A stretch of 64,000 nucleotides of DNA from Aliiroseovarius sp. S1339 (GCF_023195695.1 NZ_JALPQG010000003.1:248001-312000), one strand, 5' to 3'; shown: positions 27,828 through 37,561, counted from the first letter of the stretch. Translations and numbers: made by a program. The notes: generated by a model from the letters alone, not told the origin.

Positions 27828-29090
27828 TCAGACCACCAGCCGGTGGTCGTCAATTCTGGTTGCGGTGGCTGTGACGATGGAGCCTTCTACCTGCGCGGTC
27901 TGAAAACTGACCTCGGCAAACTGTTCGGTCCGCCCCATATTGGGATTTTCCATCAGGATGCGGTGTTCTTGTCCAAGTTGGGCGGTCAGGTGCTGGTGGG
28001 CTTGTGCGTCACCGGCCGCGCGCAGGCGCGCGGCGCGCTCTTTGATGATCGTTCCGTTGATCTGCGTGGGAATCTTTGCCGCCGGGGTGCCTTCACGTTT
28101 CGAATAAGGAAAGACGTGCAGCCATGTCAGGTCGCAATCTTCAACCAATTTCAGGCTGTTTTCGAAATGGGCGTCAGTTTCGGTCGGGAAGCCCGCAATG
28201 ATATCGGCCCCGAACGTAATGTCAGGCCGAAGCCGCCGCGCTTCTTCACAAAAGGCAATGGCGTCGTCGCGCAGGTGGCGGCGTTTCATCCGTTTTAGGA
28301 TCAGATCGTCGCCGTGCTGTAAGCTCAGGTGCAAATGCGGCATCAGGCGCGGCTCAGAGGCGATGGCCAGCATCAGGTTGTCGTCCGCTTCAATGGAGTC
28401 GATCGAACTGATGCGCAGGCGTGGCAGGTCCGGCACAAGGCGCAGGATACGCATGATCAAATCACCCAAACGCGGCTCGCCCGGCAGGTCTGCCCCCCAA
28501 CTGGTCAGGTCCACGCCGGTCAGCACGACCTCGTTGAAGCCCTTGTCCACAAGGCGCTTGATTTGCTCGACAATGACGCCAGCGGGCACGCTGCGCGAAT
28601 TGCCCCGGCCATAGGGGATAATGCAGAAGGTACAGCGGTGGTCGCAACCGTTTTGTACCTGAACATAGGCGCGGGAGCGGGTGCCGAACCCATCAATCAG
28701 ATGGCTGGCGGTTTCCGTCACGGACATGATGTCGTTGACCTGCACACGCTCGGTTTCGCCGATCAGATCAGGGGCAAGGCCCGCCCAAGTCGCGGGTTCC
28801 ATCTTTTCGTGGTTGCCGATCACGGCGTCCACTTCGTCCATGGCCGCGAAGGTTTCAGGCTCGGTCTGTGCCGCGCAACCGGTGACGATCACCTTGGCGT
28901 CGGGGTTTTCGCGGCGCAGTTTGCGGATTTCCTGACGGGCTTTGCGCACAGCCTCGGCGGTGACGGCACATGTGTTCACCACAACAGCGCTTTCAACGCC
29001 CGCCTCGTCAGCAAGCCGCTTCATCGCCTCGGTCTCATAGGCGTTCAGGCGACAGCCCAGCGTCGCGAAAACAGGGGGAGTTGTGGCCAT
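27828..29090 (-). CDS. mtaB: tRNA t6A37 methylthiotransferase
   Basis: This 420-residue radical-SAM enzyme adds a methylthio group to t6A37 of tRNAs decoding ANN codons. The order of domains is UPF0004 (starting FATLGCRLNAYETE, with Cys ligands also in NTCAV and VTGCAAQ), the radical-SAM core with the CDHRCTFCIIP cluster motif, and a C-terminal TRAM-like domain. MtaB is chosen over MiaB because of the CRLNAYE start and NTCAVTAEA segment; the distinction is by eye. Its start is 1 nt after the dapF stop, so the pair is transcriptionally coupled. Confidence 0.9.
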   Translation of the reverse strand: MATTPPVFATLGCRLNAYETEAMKRLADEAGVESAVVVNTCAVTAEAVRKARQEIRKLRRENPDAKVIVTGCAAQTEPETFAAMDEVDAVIGNHEKMEPATWAGLAPDLIGETERVQVNDIMSVTETASHLIDGFGTRSRAYVQVQNGCDHRCTFCIIPYGRGNSRSVPAGVIVEQIKRLVDKGFNEVVLTGVDLTSWGADLPGEPRLGDLIMRILRLVPDLPRLRISSIDSIEADDNLMLAIASEPRLMPHLHLSLQHGDDLILKRMKRRHLRDDAIAFCEEARRLRPDITFGADIIAGFPTETDAHFENSLKLVEDCDLTWLHVFPYSKREGTPAAKIPTQINGTIIKERAARLRAAGDAQAHQHLTAQLGQEHRILMENPNMGRTEQFAEVSFQTAQVEGSIVTATATRIDDHRLVV

Positions 29091-29091
29091 G

Positions 29092-29928
29092 CTACAGCCC
29101 CTTCAGGAAGGCGGGCGTAAGTTGGCCATTGTAAACAAAGGCTGTCGGTCCGGTCATCCAGACCCCATCGTCGCGCCAGTCAATGGTTAGCCAACCGCCA
29201 TCTAGCTCCATCCGCACGCGCTTGTCGGTCAGGCCGCGCTGATGCGCTGCAATGGCGGTCGCACACGCACCTGATCCGCAGGCCAGCGTAATCCCGGTGC
29301 CGCGTTCCCAGACGCGCATTCTGATCTCGTCTCGGGCGCGGATTTCGGCAAACTCTACATTGGTGGCTTGCGGAAACAGTGGGTCGTGTTCGATGCGCGG
29401 GCCGATGGCCGCGACATCCACCGCGTCGGCATCCCCGACGAAGAAAACACAATGCGGGTTGCCCATTCCGACAGCAGCGGGGTCGCCGTCTAGCGGCAGG
29501 TGGGCCGTATCGACGTTATGAGACAAAGGCACCTCGTCCCAAGCCAATTGCGGCGTACCCATGTTCACTGAGACTTGATCGCCATCAGTTCGAGCCTCGA
29601 GAATGCCGCGCGCGGTGCGGATGGTCAGGGCGGTATTGCCGGTCTCGTCCATCAAATACCGCGCCACGCAGCGCGTAGCATTGCCACAAGCCCCCGCGCG
29701 ACTGCCGTCTGCGTTCCAGAAATCAAGGTCGATATCGGCGGCGTCCGAGCTTCGGATATCGGCCAGTTGGTCGAACCCGACACCCCGGTTCCTGTCGCCC
29801 AGCCCAGCCGCCAATTCGCGTGTCACCACGGCATCTTTCCCCCGTGAATCGATGATCACGAAGTCATTGCCCGCCCCATGCCATTTCATGAAGTCGAGTG
29901 CTTGGGTTTTTGTGCCGTCAGATGCCAT
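29092..29928 (-). CDS. dapF: Diaminopimelate epimerase
   Basis: DapF interconverts LL- and meso-diaminopimelate for lysine and peptidoglycan synthesis. In this 278-residue protein the two catalytic cysteines lie in [13 protein letters not shown] and [14 protein letters not shown], as in the family. The N-terminal [15 protein letters not shown] is also characteristic. The downstream gene mtaB starts 1 nt after its stop. Confidence 0.96.
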   Translation of the reverse strand: MASDGTKTQALDFMKWHGAGNDFVIIDSRGKDAVVTRELAAGLGDRNRGVGFDQLADIRSSDAADIDLDFWNADGSRAGACGNATRCVARYLMDETGNTALTIRTARGILEARTDGDQVSVNMGTPQLAWDEVPLSHNVDTAHLPLDGDPAAVGMGNPHCVFFVGDADAVDVAAIGPRIEHDPLFPQATNVEFAEIRARDEIRMRVWERGTGITLACGSGACATAIAAHQRGLTDKRVRMELDGGWLTIDWRDDGVWMTGPTAFVYNGQLTPAFLKGL

Positions 29929-29994
29929 AACGCGCGATATAAGCCCTTGTTAAAACTTTTGCCAGAGTTCGAACAGATTCCGCGGAAATTGGGG

Positions 29995-30021
29995 TTGACC
30001 TGCTAAACTGGCAGCTATAGT
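29995..30021 (+). promoter_or_regulatory. Candidate promoter of tRNA-Lys
   Basis: TTGACC (29995-30000) and TATAGT (30016-30021) stand 15 nt apart, 17 nt before the tRNA. Both boxes are close to consensus but the spacer is short. Confidence 0.5.
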
Positions 30022-30038
30022 CACCGCGCTCATAGTGT

Positions 30039-30114
30039 GGGCCGTTAGCTCAGTTGGTAGAGCAACTGACTTTTAATCAGTAGGTCGATGGTTCGAACCC
30101 ATCACGGCTCACCA
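30039..30114 (+). tRNA. tRNA-Lys (anticodon UUU)
   Basis: A 73-nt tRNA body plus encoded CCA. The acceptor stem (30039-30045 with 30104-30110) pairs with one G-U; the anticodon arm is ACTGA-CTTTTAA-TCAGT with anticodon TTT; the T-loop GTTCGAACC is intact. It is a lone gene, followed by a hairpin. The rest of the intergenic space to 30327 holds nothing else that I can identify. Confidence 0.98.
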
Positions 30115-30142
30115 CTTTCACCTCAAGTATCCGGGTGCTGCG

Positions 30143-30173
30143 AGCCGTGCCGAAAGGCGCGGCTTTCGTGTTT
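30143..30173 (+). terminator. Probable terminator after tRNA-Lys
   Basis: A 9-bp stem (30143-30151 with 30156-30164, one wobble) and GAAA loop is followed by an interrupted T-rich run. From 30174 to 30327 I see no gene or clear motif; this interval also lies downstream of the convergent RND gene. Confidence 0.6.
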
Positions 30174-30327
30174 CTGTTGGTCGGAAACCAAACGGAAGCA
30201 ATCGGAACACCGTGGCAAGCCGGATACGACTAAGCGTTGGAATCAGTTTGTATCTTTCGCCTGTGGTGGGCATCGTCACCGAACAGCGGTTTGAGTTGGT
30301 GCCCGGGCATTCGATCTTTCAACCCTT

Positions 30328-33300
30328 TCACATCTTCGCCAGAGTGCTCAATTTGAGGTCATCCAGAATGGCGTAAATTGCTGGCAGCACGAACAGCACG
30401 ACGAGGCTGGCGCTGAGCAGGCCAAACACCAGACTGGAAACCAACGGAATCAGAATCTGCGCTTGCAGGCTGGTTTCCGTCAGGATCGGCAAAAGCCCTG
30501 CGGTGGTCGTGGTGGTGGTCAGAAAGATCGCCCTGAACCGCGCCCGCGCAGCCAGCGCGGCCGCTTGCGACACGTTTGCAGTGCCTTCGTGTTCGTGTTT
30601 GATGAAATCTACCAGCAGGATCGAGTTGTTGACCACAACCCCGGCCAGCGCGACGAAACCCAACATGCTGGGCATCGAGAAATCCAGTCCCATCGCCATA
30701 TGGCCAAAGATCGCGCCAGGCAATGACAGTGGAATAACCAGCATCACCACGATCGGTTCAACATAGGATCGGAACAGGAAGCTGAGCAGCAGGAACACGC
30801 CCAGAAGTCCGATTACGAACCCTTTGAGCATGGATTGCTGCGTTTTGCCCGCCTCGGCGTTCTGACCTTCGACGTCAAGTGTGACGGTTGGGTGGCGTTG
30901 CAGAAGGCCCGGTACGAACCGGGTCATCGTATCACCGACAATGGCGCTCGCGTTTGCTGTGCGGGTGTCGATTGAGCCTTGCACGGTCACGCTGCGCACG
31001 CCGTCTTCGCGGTTGATCCGGCTGTATCCCTGACCGATCTCGACATCAGCCACGACCGTCAGCGGCACGTAAGAACCATCGGCACGGGTCACGTTGAAAC
31101 CGTCAAACACATCACGGCTGCCGCGTTCTCGTGCGCCGAATTGGGCGGTGACCTCAACCAAGCTGCCTTCGATCTGCATTTCGCTGATCGTGCTGCCAAG
31201 ATAGGCCGCCCTAAGCTGGTCTGCGACCATCGCCGCAGTGATCCCCATTGGTCCGGCAGCATCCTTCAGCGTGATGCGCATTTCACGCTTGCCCGGACGC
31301 AGGTCATCCAGGATCGAGGTCACGCCCTGATATTGCCACAGCCAGTCCTGCAGTTCGACCGATGCCGCCTTAAGCGCCTCCAGATCATCGCCTTTCAGGT
31401 GCAGGTCAATCGCGATCCCGGCGGGGCCGATGGTGCTTTCGGCATATTTCAAACTGATCACATCGGGCACGGGTCCGACGGTGTCGCGCCAAAGCTCCAT
31501 GATTTCATCCGGTGTGCTGACCCGGTCAGCGGAGGGCAGAAGATCAACGCTGAGCGTGACTACATGCGCGCCAGTTTCAAATGCGTCCCGATTCAGGCCG
31601 TAAAAGACGGAAGTATGGCGGATCAGGGTCGCGCTTTCGGGTTGTTCGGGTGTCAGGGTGGTGTTCACCTCGTCCAGACCGTCCTGCAACTGGGATATGA
31701 CTTGTTCGGTGCGTGACAGGGGTGTGCCTTGCGGCAGCAGAACCCGCGCGACAATTGTATCGCCATCCAGTTCGGGGAAGGCGGTGAATTTCAGATACCC
31801 GCCAGCCAACATGCTTGCCGAAATCAACAGCACCGACAGGCTAAGACCCGCGACGACATACCGCCAACGGATGCACAGATCGACAAGCGGCCCGACAAGG
31901 CGGTCGCGGGTCCAGTCCACCGCGCTTTCAACGCGCGCCCGGATGCCGGTGTCGTGGGTGGACACCTCGAGGCTGTGTATCAGGTGGTGGGGCAGGATCA
32001 GAAACGCCTCGACCAGAGATACCATCAGGACGAACAGCATCACCACCGGCACGACCCGCAGCACCGCGCCCAGATCGCCAGACAGAAACGCGAGCGAGCC
32101 GAAGATCATCGCGGTTGTGCCAAACGAGGCAAGCACGTTGGGGAACACCTGCGTTGCGCCTTCGACGGCGGCATCCAGCGCGCTTCGGCCCTTTTCGCGC
32201 AGGCGGGCGATGTTTTCGGCAATGACAATGGCGTCGTCCATCAGCAGCCCGATTACGATCAACAGGCCCAGTGTTGTCATCAGGTTCAGCGAATAGCCGA
32301 TCAATCCCATCAACGCGACGCCACCCATGAACGACACCGGCAGTCCCATCGCGACCCAGAACGAAAACCGGAAACCGAAGAACAGCCACAGCACAAGGAA
32401 CACAAGCGCCAGCCCTTGCAGCCCGTTGACCACCACCAATGTCAGCCTGTCACGCACGACCGAAACGCCGTCGGCGGTGATCGCAAGCGTCACGCCGGGC
32501 GGGGCCTGCGCGCGTTCAGCGTCAAGAAACGCCTTCAACGCGTCCATGGTGCGCAGGCTGTCATCCGCGCGGGTCTTGGTGATGTCTAGGATCGCGGCAG
32601 GTCGGCCATCGAACAAGATCACGTCATCGTCCAGCGCAAACCCTTCCGAAATATCGGCGATATCACCCAGCCGGACCTGTCCGCCTTGCGCGGAGGAGCG
32701 AACGATCAAAGCAGCCAAAGTGCTGGTGTCGCGCCGTTCTTCGGCAACGCGCACCAGAAGGGTCTCATTGGTCGCCTCTATACTACCGGCGGGCAGGTCC
32801 AAACTTCCTGCCTGAATGGCGCGCGCGATGTCCGCGACCGAGACTCCGAATTTCTGCAGGTCGCCAGGGTGCAGGTCGATTTGCAATTCGCGGGTGGAAA
32901 AGCCGCGGATGTCGACCTTGGGAATACCGCCCCAACGCAACATGCCGGTGCGAACCTGTTCGGCGTAGTCCTTCAGATCCGTGCGCATCTCTGGCCCGGT
33001 GATGGCGACTGAGGCGACGAAATCGGTCAGGCCCAGAGGTCTGACCGTGGCGGCCTCGGCCCGATCAGGGAAATCGGTGATTGCGTCAACTTCTGACTTC
33101 ACGTCCGCGACAAAGGCTTGGAAGTCGTCGCCTTCGCGCATCTTCACCACGGCACGCGCAGAGTTTTCGCGCGCTTCACAAGACTGCCGGTCGATGCCCG
33201 TTACAGCGTTCATCGCGTTTTCAATTCGCTCGCAAATGGCGGTCTCGACTTCCTCTGGGCGGGCGCCGGGATAGGGCACGCTGATCTCGACCTCGCTTGG

Positions 33301-33417
33301 GGTGGCGCGGGGGAAGGTTTCGCGCAGCAGCGTGGGGCTGACGAACAGACCAGCCGCTAGGAACAGGATCATCAGAAGGTTGGCGATGGTCGGGTGCGCC
33401 GCGAAGAAACGGATCAT
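30328..33417 (-). CDS. RND-family efflux transporter (inner-membrane pump)
   Basis: This is a 1,029-residue AcrB/MexF-class proton-driven pump with twelve transmembrane helices and two large periplasmic loops. Helix 4 carries the proton-relay Asp pair in GLLMDDAIVIAENIARL. In helix 10 the segment is GVVVNNSILLVDF, so the position of AcrB Lys940 appears to be Asn, as in many RND pumps of this type. The start overlaps the fusion-protein stop by 4 nt. It is the last gene of an operon with a TetR regulator. No outer-membrane factor is encoded here, so a TolC-like partner must come from elsewhere. Substrates cannot be inferred. Confidence 0.93.
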   Translation of the reverse strand: MIRFFAAHPTIANLLMILFLAAGLFVSPTLLRETFPRATPSEVEISVPYPGARPEEVETAICERIENAMNAVTGIDRQSCEARENSARAVVKMREGDDFQAFVADVKSEVDAITDFPDRAEAATVRPLGLTDFVASVAITGPEMRTDLKDYAEQVRTGMLRWGGIPKVDIRGFSTRELQIDLHPGDLQKFGVSVADIARAIQAGSLDLPAGSIEATNETLLVRVAEERRDTSTLAALIVRSSAQGGQVRLGDIADISEGFALDDDVILFDGRPAAILDITKTRADDSLRTMDALKAFLDAERAQAPPGVTLAITADGVSVVRDRLTLVVVNGLQGLALVFLVLWLFFGFRFSFWVAMGLPVSFMGGVALMGLIGYSLNLMTTLGLLIVIGLLMDDAIVIAENIARLREKGRSALDAAVEGATQVFPNVLASFGTTAMIFGSLAFLSGDLGAVLRVVPVVMLFVLMVSLVEAFLILPHHLIHSLEVSTHDTGIRARVESAVDWTRDRLVGPLVDLCIRWRYVVAGLSLSVLLISASMLAGGYLKFTAFPELDGDTIVARVLLPQGTPLSRTEQVISQLQDGLDEVNTTLTPEQPESATLIRHTSVFYGLNRDAFETGAHVVTLSVDLLPSADRVSTPDEIMELWRDTVGPVPDVISLKYAESTIGPAGIAIDLHLKGDDLEALKAASVELQDWLWQYQGVTSILDDLRPGKREMRITLKDAAGPMGITAAMVADQLRAAYLGSTISEMQIEGSLVEVTAQFGARERGSRDVFDGFNVTRADGSYVPLTVVADVEIGQGYSRINREDGVRSVTVQGSIDTRTANASAIVGDTMTRFVPGLLQRHPTVTLDVEGQNAEAGKTQQSMLKGFVIGLLGVFLLLSFLFRSYVEPIVVMLVIPLSLPGAIFGHMAMGLDFSMPSMLGFVALAGVVVNNSILLVDFIKHEHEGTANVSQAAALAARARFRAIFLTTTTTTAGLLPILTETSLQAQILIPLVSSLVFGLLSASLVVLFVLPAIYAILDDLKLSTLAKM

Positions 33418-34772
33418 TGTGCTGCGTCCTCGACCATCAAGCGGTTCATCAATTCGGTGTCCGGGTGCAGGTCCAACAATGCGCCTTCGATCACAGGATT
33501 AGGAGGGCTGAGGACAATCTGGCTGCCTTCGCCAATTTCATCGCCCAACATGGCGATCGCGCCTTGCACCAGTTGCGGCGTGACCGGAACGATGCGCAGC
33601 CGGTTGTCGGCCTCGGCAAGAAAAATCTGCCCGTCGCGCAAAGCACTGCGCGGCACGACGATGCCGGAAACTGGCTCGGAGCTGAGCACGACATCCACAA
33701 ACATGCCCTTGGTCAGGGGCGGACGGTTGCCGTTGCCGGACTGACCATAGGCGTTGTTCACCTGTACCACCACGCCGACAGTGCCGGTTTTGGGGTCAAT
33801 GCCGTCACTGATACGGTCAACCTGGGCAGGCCAGGTCACGACCTCGTCGCCCAGTCGCAATCGCACCAGCGCGTTCAAGCCCAATTCATGCAGCGTTTCG
33901 GTCATCCTTGACGGGTCCAACGGCAACGTTGCCGTGCCGCGTTGGCCAGACCGCACAAGGGTGCGAAAGCTGTCCATCGACACCTGAACGACGACTTCGG
34001 CCTGATCAACTCCGTCAAGCGTGGCGGCGGCTTGACCGGCTTTTAGAAATTGCCCGACCTCAACCGAATGGGTGGCCACCCGCGCAATGAATGGCACCGT
34101 CATTTCGCTGCGTACAAGGTTCCGTTGCGCGGTGGCAAGGTTTGTTCGATAGAGCGCGATCTGTTCGGTCTGCACCGCACGCTGGGTCGGTAGCAGCGCA
34201 AGCGTGCCGTCGATGCCTTGCACCTTTTGACGCTGCGCCAGATGCGCTGACCGTGCAGCGTCGCGGGCGGTTTGCGTTATGGTGCCTGCGGTGAACAATT
34301 TATCGGCCCGGGCCAGATCGGCTGCCTTTACGGCCAGCGCTTCACGCTCGATCTCTAGGGCGGCGCGTTGGTTCGCCTCGGATATGTCCAGTTCAGCCAA
34401 GCGCGCTTCGGCGGCGCGAATGTTGGCATTGGCTTGTGCGATGGCAAGGTTGAAATCTGTCGGTGACAGCCGCAGCAACACCGAACCTGCGGGCAATATC
34501 TGCCCGTCACGCAACGCGGGGTTTACATAGTCGACGGTGCCGCCAACCTCGGCGATGGCTTGAAATGTGCGGGCGGGCGCAACAACACCAAAACCGACAA
34601 GCGTAGGGGCAATTTGCCGGGTTTCGGCGGCAACCACACGCACCGCGCTGGCGCGTTCGGCAAGCTCTATTCGTTCCGGCGGGGCCTTGTTTGATATCAC
34701 GTAGGCCAGAATAGCTGCGCCGATCAAAGCAATGGGAAGGGTGATCAGGGCCAATTTCAAACCGGTTTTCAT
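33414..34772 (-). CDS. RND membrane fusion protein (HlyD/AcrA type)
   Basis: This is a 452-residue periplasmic adaptor with one N-terminal membrane segment (about residues 5-27). The lipoyl half-motifs and the long alpha-helical hairpin (about residues 105-200, rich in Ala, Glu and Gln: NANIRAAEARLAEL and so on) are visible, followed by beta-barrel segments such as TKGMFVDVVLSS and VPRSALRDGQIFL. It bridges the RND pump to an outer-membrane channel. Both ends overlap the neighbouring genes by 4 nt. Confidence 0.92.
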   Translation of the reverse strand: MKTGLKLALITLPIALIGAAILAYVISNKAPPERIELAERASAVRVVAAETRQIAPTLVGFGVVAPARTFQAIAEVGGTVDYVNPALRDGQILPAGSVLLRLSPTDFNLAIAQANANIRAAEARLAELDISEANQRAALEIEREALAVKAADLARADKLFTAGTITQTARDAARSAHLAQRQKVQGIDGTLALLPTQRAVQTEQIALYRTNLATAQRNLVRSEMTVPFIARVATHSVEVGQFLKAGQAAATLDGVDQAEVVVQVSMDSFRTLVRSGQRGTATLPLDPSRMTETLHELGLNALVRLRLGDEVVTWPAQVDRISDGIDPKTGTVGVVVQVNNAYGQSGNGNRPPLTKGMFVDVVLSSEPVSGIVVPRSALRDGQIFLAEADNRLRIVPVTPQLVQGAIAMLGDEIGEGSQIVLSPPNPVIEGALLDLHPDTELMNRLMVEDAAQ

Positions 34773-35377
34773 GGCTGGCTTCCTTCGGGTTCAAACAGCG
34801 ATAATTGGAGGTCAAGAAGGCGTGTTCCTTCTTGCACAAGGGGGGTTGGGTCGCGTGTCACGATCAGGCGCAATACCAAGCTTTGGATTATTCCGACCAG
34901 CAAGGTCACACCGTCTTCGGTGCGCAAATCGGGGCGAAGCTTCCCCGCCGTGCGCAGTTTTTCGAGGCAGAGCGCCAATGCGTTGCGTAAACTGCTCATC
35001 GCCGCCTGAATGCGACGGCGAGTATCCGTCAGCCTGCCGGTCGGATCACGGGTCACCATAATTTCCGGCAGGGCCGGGAATTCTGTAACCAGATGCAGGT
35101 GGCGCAGAACCATGCCGCGAAGGGCTTCTAAAGGCGGCGTGTCTGGCAGGTTGCCCTGAGCAGTGTTTTCGGAAATCCGGGCGCACAGCGTTTCTGTGAT
35201 GGCCTGCCAGATATCTTCTTTCTTAGGAAAGTGTTTGTAAATTGCCGGTTGCGTCAAACCAAGTCGCCCGGCGATCTTGCCGGTTGTCACGTGGTCAGGT
35301 CCGACTTCGAACGCCAAGTCCAAGGTCGCGGTCAGGATTTCGGCCTTGCGATCATCGGAGGATTTGCGGGCCTTCAT
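34769..35377 (-). CDS. TetR/AcrR-family repressor
   Basis: This is a 202-residue regulator. The N-terminal helix-turn-helix reads ILTATLDLAFEVGPDHVTTGKIAGRLGLTQPAIYKHF, the standard TetR pattern; the C-terminal ligand domain is variable. It overlaps the fusion-protein gene by 4 nt and the upstream membrane-protein gene by 4 nt, so it is inside the operon it most likely represses. A 16-nt palindrome at 35804-35819, 20 nt before the first gene, is the best operator candidate. Confidence 0.92.
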   Translation of the reverse strand: MKARKSSDDRKAEILTATLDLAFEVGPDHVTTGKIAGRLGLTQPAIYKHFPKKEDIWQAITETLCARISENTAQGNLPDTPPLEALRGMVLRHLHLVTEFPALPEIMVTRDPTGRLTDTRRRIQAAMSSLRNALALCLEKLRTAGKLRPDLRTEDGVTLLVGIIQSLVLRLIVTRDPTPLVQEGTRLLDLQLSLFEPEGSQP

Positions 35378-35784
35378 GGCTGCTTGACCCCCCGGCGCAT
35401 TACCAGCGCGATTGCTGTCCAGAACGAGAACCGGAGGGCCAAGGCACCGACGGTGCGCATCTCAAACGCGCTGCCGCTTAGTATGGCGAGGATGAACCCT
35501 AGGATGGCGATCGCGGTCGCTGCTGCGATCAATCCAGCAAGTCGGATTGCCCAGCCCTTGCCCAGCCACAAACCAACAGCCGCTGCAATGTATGCAAAGC
35601 CTGCCAGAAAGTTGAACCAGACGACGAAGCCGATGTAGTTGCCCGCCATATCCCGTGCCTCTGCAGGGCCAAAAAGCACGTTGCCGCCGGAAAAGACCGT
35701 CATCACGCCAAAGATCAGTGCCAAAACGGCAATTGGTTTTGACCAACGAAGTGGCGTGGATTGCTGTGGGGTTTGGGTGTTCAT
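35374..35784 (-). CDS. Small integral membrane protein, first gene of the RND operon
   Basis: This is a 136-residue protein with about four transmembrane helices: around residues 18-36, 52-70, 78-98 and 103-127. I do not recognise the family beyond a general resemblance to small conserved membrane proteins. ATG 35784 fits the position of the palindrome upstream and gives a 4-nt overlap (ATGA) with tetR; an in-frame ATG at 35925 would lie far upstream and cross the operator. Its presence at the head of an efflux operon suggests a role linked to the pump or its inducer, but this is only positional. Confidence 0.75.
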   Translation of the reverse strand: MNTQTPQQSTPLRWSKPIAVLALIFGVMTVFSGGNVLFGPAEARDMAGNYIGFVVWFNFLAGFAYIAAAVGLWLGKGWAIRLAGLIAAATAIAILGFILAILSGSAFEMRTVGALALRFSFWTAIALVMRRGVKQP

Positions 35785-35803
35785 CGGGTGCCTCGCTTGC
35801 AAG

Positions 35804-35819
35804 GTTATAGTTCTATAAC
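35804..35819. promoter_or_regulatory. Palindrome, probable TetR operator
   Basis: GTTATAG-TT-CTATAAC is a perfect inverted repeat of 7-nt arms and a 2-nt spacer. It sits 20 nt upstream of the first gene of the TetR/RND operon and is the only clear palindrome in the 220-nt divergent gap, where the promoter must lie. The gap is shared with the peptide transporter operon at 36005. Confidence 0.7.
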
Positions 35820-36004
35820 TACACGCGATGCCGTTGGGTTTCAATACCGAACTGGCGTAACTACCGGCAGAACTCTGTCGCCCCGTGGCCGACAGAGTTT
35901 CGCGCATCTCATGCGTCCGCTGCATTGGCTATTCGATTTGAGCATTTGCGCTTGTGGCCGACACAGGGCTAGCGTCGCCGTCACAAACACAGGGGAGTAA
36001 TTCA

Positions 36005-37561
36005 ATGACGAAATTTGTCAGAAGCCTGACGGCTGCGGCCGTCGTGGCGACAATGGCGTCGGCAGCATTTGCCGAGAATACCGTGCGCGTTGCCTATGAC
36101 GCCGATCCGGTATCGCTGGATCCGCACGAACAGCTTTCGGGTGGCACGCTTCAATTGTCGCATATGGTCTTTGACCCGCTGGTGCGCTGGACGCAGGATC
36201 TTCAGTTCGAAGCACGCCTTGCTGAAAGCTGGGAGCAGATCGACGACACCACCATGCGTTTCAAGCTGAAAAGCGGTGTGAAGTTCCACAGCGGCAACAT
36301 GCTGACCGCGAAAGACGTGGACTGGACCTTTGATCGTCTGAAGCAAAGTGACGACTTCAAAGGAATTTTTGCACAGTTCACCGATGTTGAAGTCATCGAC
36401 GACATGACCTTCGACCTGAAAACATCCGAGCCTTATCCGTTGGTGCTGCACACCGCGACGTACATCTTCCCGATGGACAGCGCGTTTTACACAGGCGAAA
36501 CCGATGATGGCAAAGACAAGGCTGAAATCGTCAAGCACGGTGACAGCTTCGCGTCGCGCAACGTGTCGGGCACTGGCCCCTACACCATCAGCGAACGTGA
36601 GCAGGGCGTGAAAGTCGTGTTCAACCGTTTTGCGGATTACTGGGACACCGACAGCAAAGGCAACGTGGACACAATCGTCCTGACCCCGATCAAAGAAGAC
36701 CCGACCCGTGTAGCCGCGCTTCTGTCGGGCGACGTTGATTTCATCGCGCCGGTTCCGCCGACCGATCTGCAACGTGTGGCCGATGCCGAAGGCGTTGACC
36801 TGATCACCATGGCAGGCACCCGGATCATCACGTTTCAGATGAACCAGGATCGTGTCGAGGCGTTCAAGGATGCACGCGTTCGTCAGGCGATTGACTATGC
36901 CGTGAACAACGCCGGTATTGTTGACCGCATCATGCGTGGCTTCGGTACCGTTGGTGCGCAAGCAAGCCCTGCAGGCTATCTGGGCCACGACCCGGCTTTG
37001 ACACCGCGTTTCGACGTGGAAAAAGCCAAGGCTCTGATGGCAGAGGCTGGTTATGCCGATGGCTTCTCGATCACCATGATGGCGCCGAACAACCGCTATG
37101 TGAACGACGACAAGATCGCACAGGCTGTTGCGTCGATGCTGGCACAGATCAACATCAAAGTTGACCTGCAAACCATGCCGAAAGCGCAATACTGGCCCGC
37201 GTTTGATGAACGTGCGGCTGATATGATGATGATCGGCTGGCATGCGGACACGGAAGATTCTGCAAACTTCCACCAGTTCCTGTCGGCTTGTCCTGATGAG
37301 GCGACTGGCAACGGTCAGTATAACTCGGGAGCTTACTGCAACGAGGAAGCTGATGCGCTGATGATCGCCACGAATACGGAAACCGACCAAGCAAAACGCG
37401 GCGAAATGCTGAAAAAGCTGGAAGGCATTCTGTATGAAGAGGCCGCCTTCATCCCGCTGCACTGGCAGAACCTGGCTTGGGGTTCAAAGGCTGGCATGAA
37501 CACGGGTGAAATCGTGAACGCGCTGAACTTCCCCTATTTCGGTGACTTGGTCGTCGAATAA
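36005..37561 (+). CDS. Peptide ABC transporter, periplasmic binding protein (DppA/OppA type)
   Basis: This is a 518-residue cluster-C (SBP_bac_5) binding protein. A Sec signal peptide runs to about residue 22 (cleavage near ASAAFA). The mature start VRVAYDADPVSLDPHEQLSGGTL and the internal segments KSGVKFHSGNMLTAKDVDWTFDR are characteristic. ATG 36005 has GGGGAG upstream; upstream in-frame ATG codons do not look like a leader. The substrate is probably a di- or oligopeptide, but nickel or other ligands are possible in this family. It leads an operon with two permeases and two ATPases. Confidence 0.93.
   Translation: MTKFVRSLTAAAVVATMASAAFAENTVRVAYDADPVSLDPHEQLSGGTLQLSHMVFDPLVRWTQDLQFEARLAESWEQIDDTTMRFKLKSGVKFHSGNMLTAKDVDWTFDRLKQSDDFKGIFAQFTDVEVIDDMTFDLKTSEPYPLVLHTATYIFPMDSAFYTGETDDGKDKAEIVKHGDSFASRNVSGTGPYTISEREQGVKVVFNRFADYWDTDSKGNVDTIVLTPIKEDPTRVAALLSGDVDFIAPVPPTDLQRVADAEGVDLITMAGTRIITFQMNQDRVEAFKDARVRQAIDYAVNNAGIVDRIMRGFGTVGAQASPAGYLGHDPALTPRFDVEKAKALMAEAGYADGFSITMMAPNNRYVNDDKIAQAVASMLAQINIKVDLQTMPKAQYWPAFDERAADMMMIGWHADTEDSANFHQFLSACPDEATGNGQYNSGAYCNEEADALMIATNTETDQAKRGEMLKKLEGILYEEAAFIPLHWQNLAWGSKAGMNTGEIVNALNFPYFGDLVVE

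Noticed and set aside
30039-30327. tRNA-Lys as a possible integration site for a mobile element
   Set aside because: No integrase, no direct repeat of the tRNA 3' end and no foreign genes were seen; the sequence after the tRNA leads straight to an efflux operon.
36002-37462. A 486-residue open frame on the minus strand across the peptide-binding protein gene
   Set aside because: It is fully antisense to a clear SBP_bac_5 gene with signal peptide and ribosome-binding site, and its protein shows no domain pattern; long antisense frames are common in GC-rich sequence.
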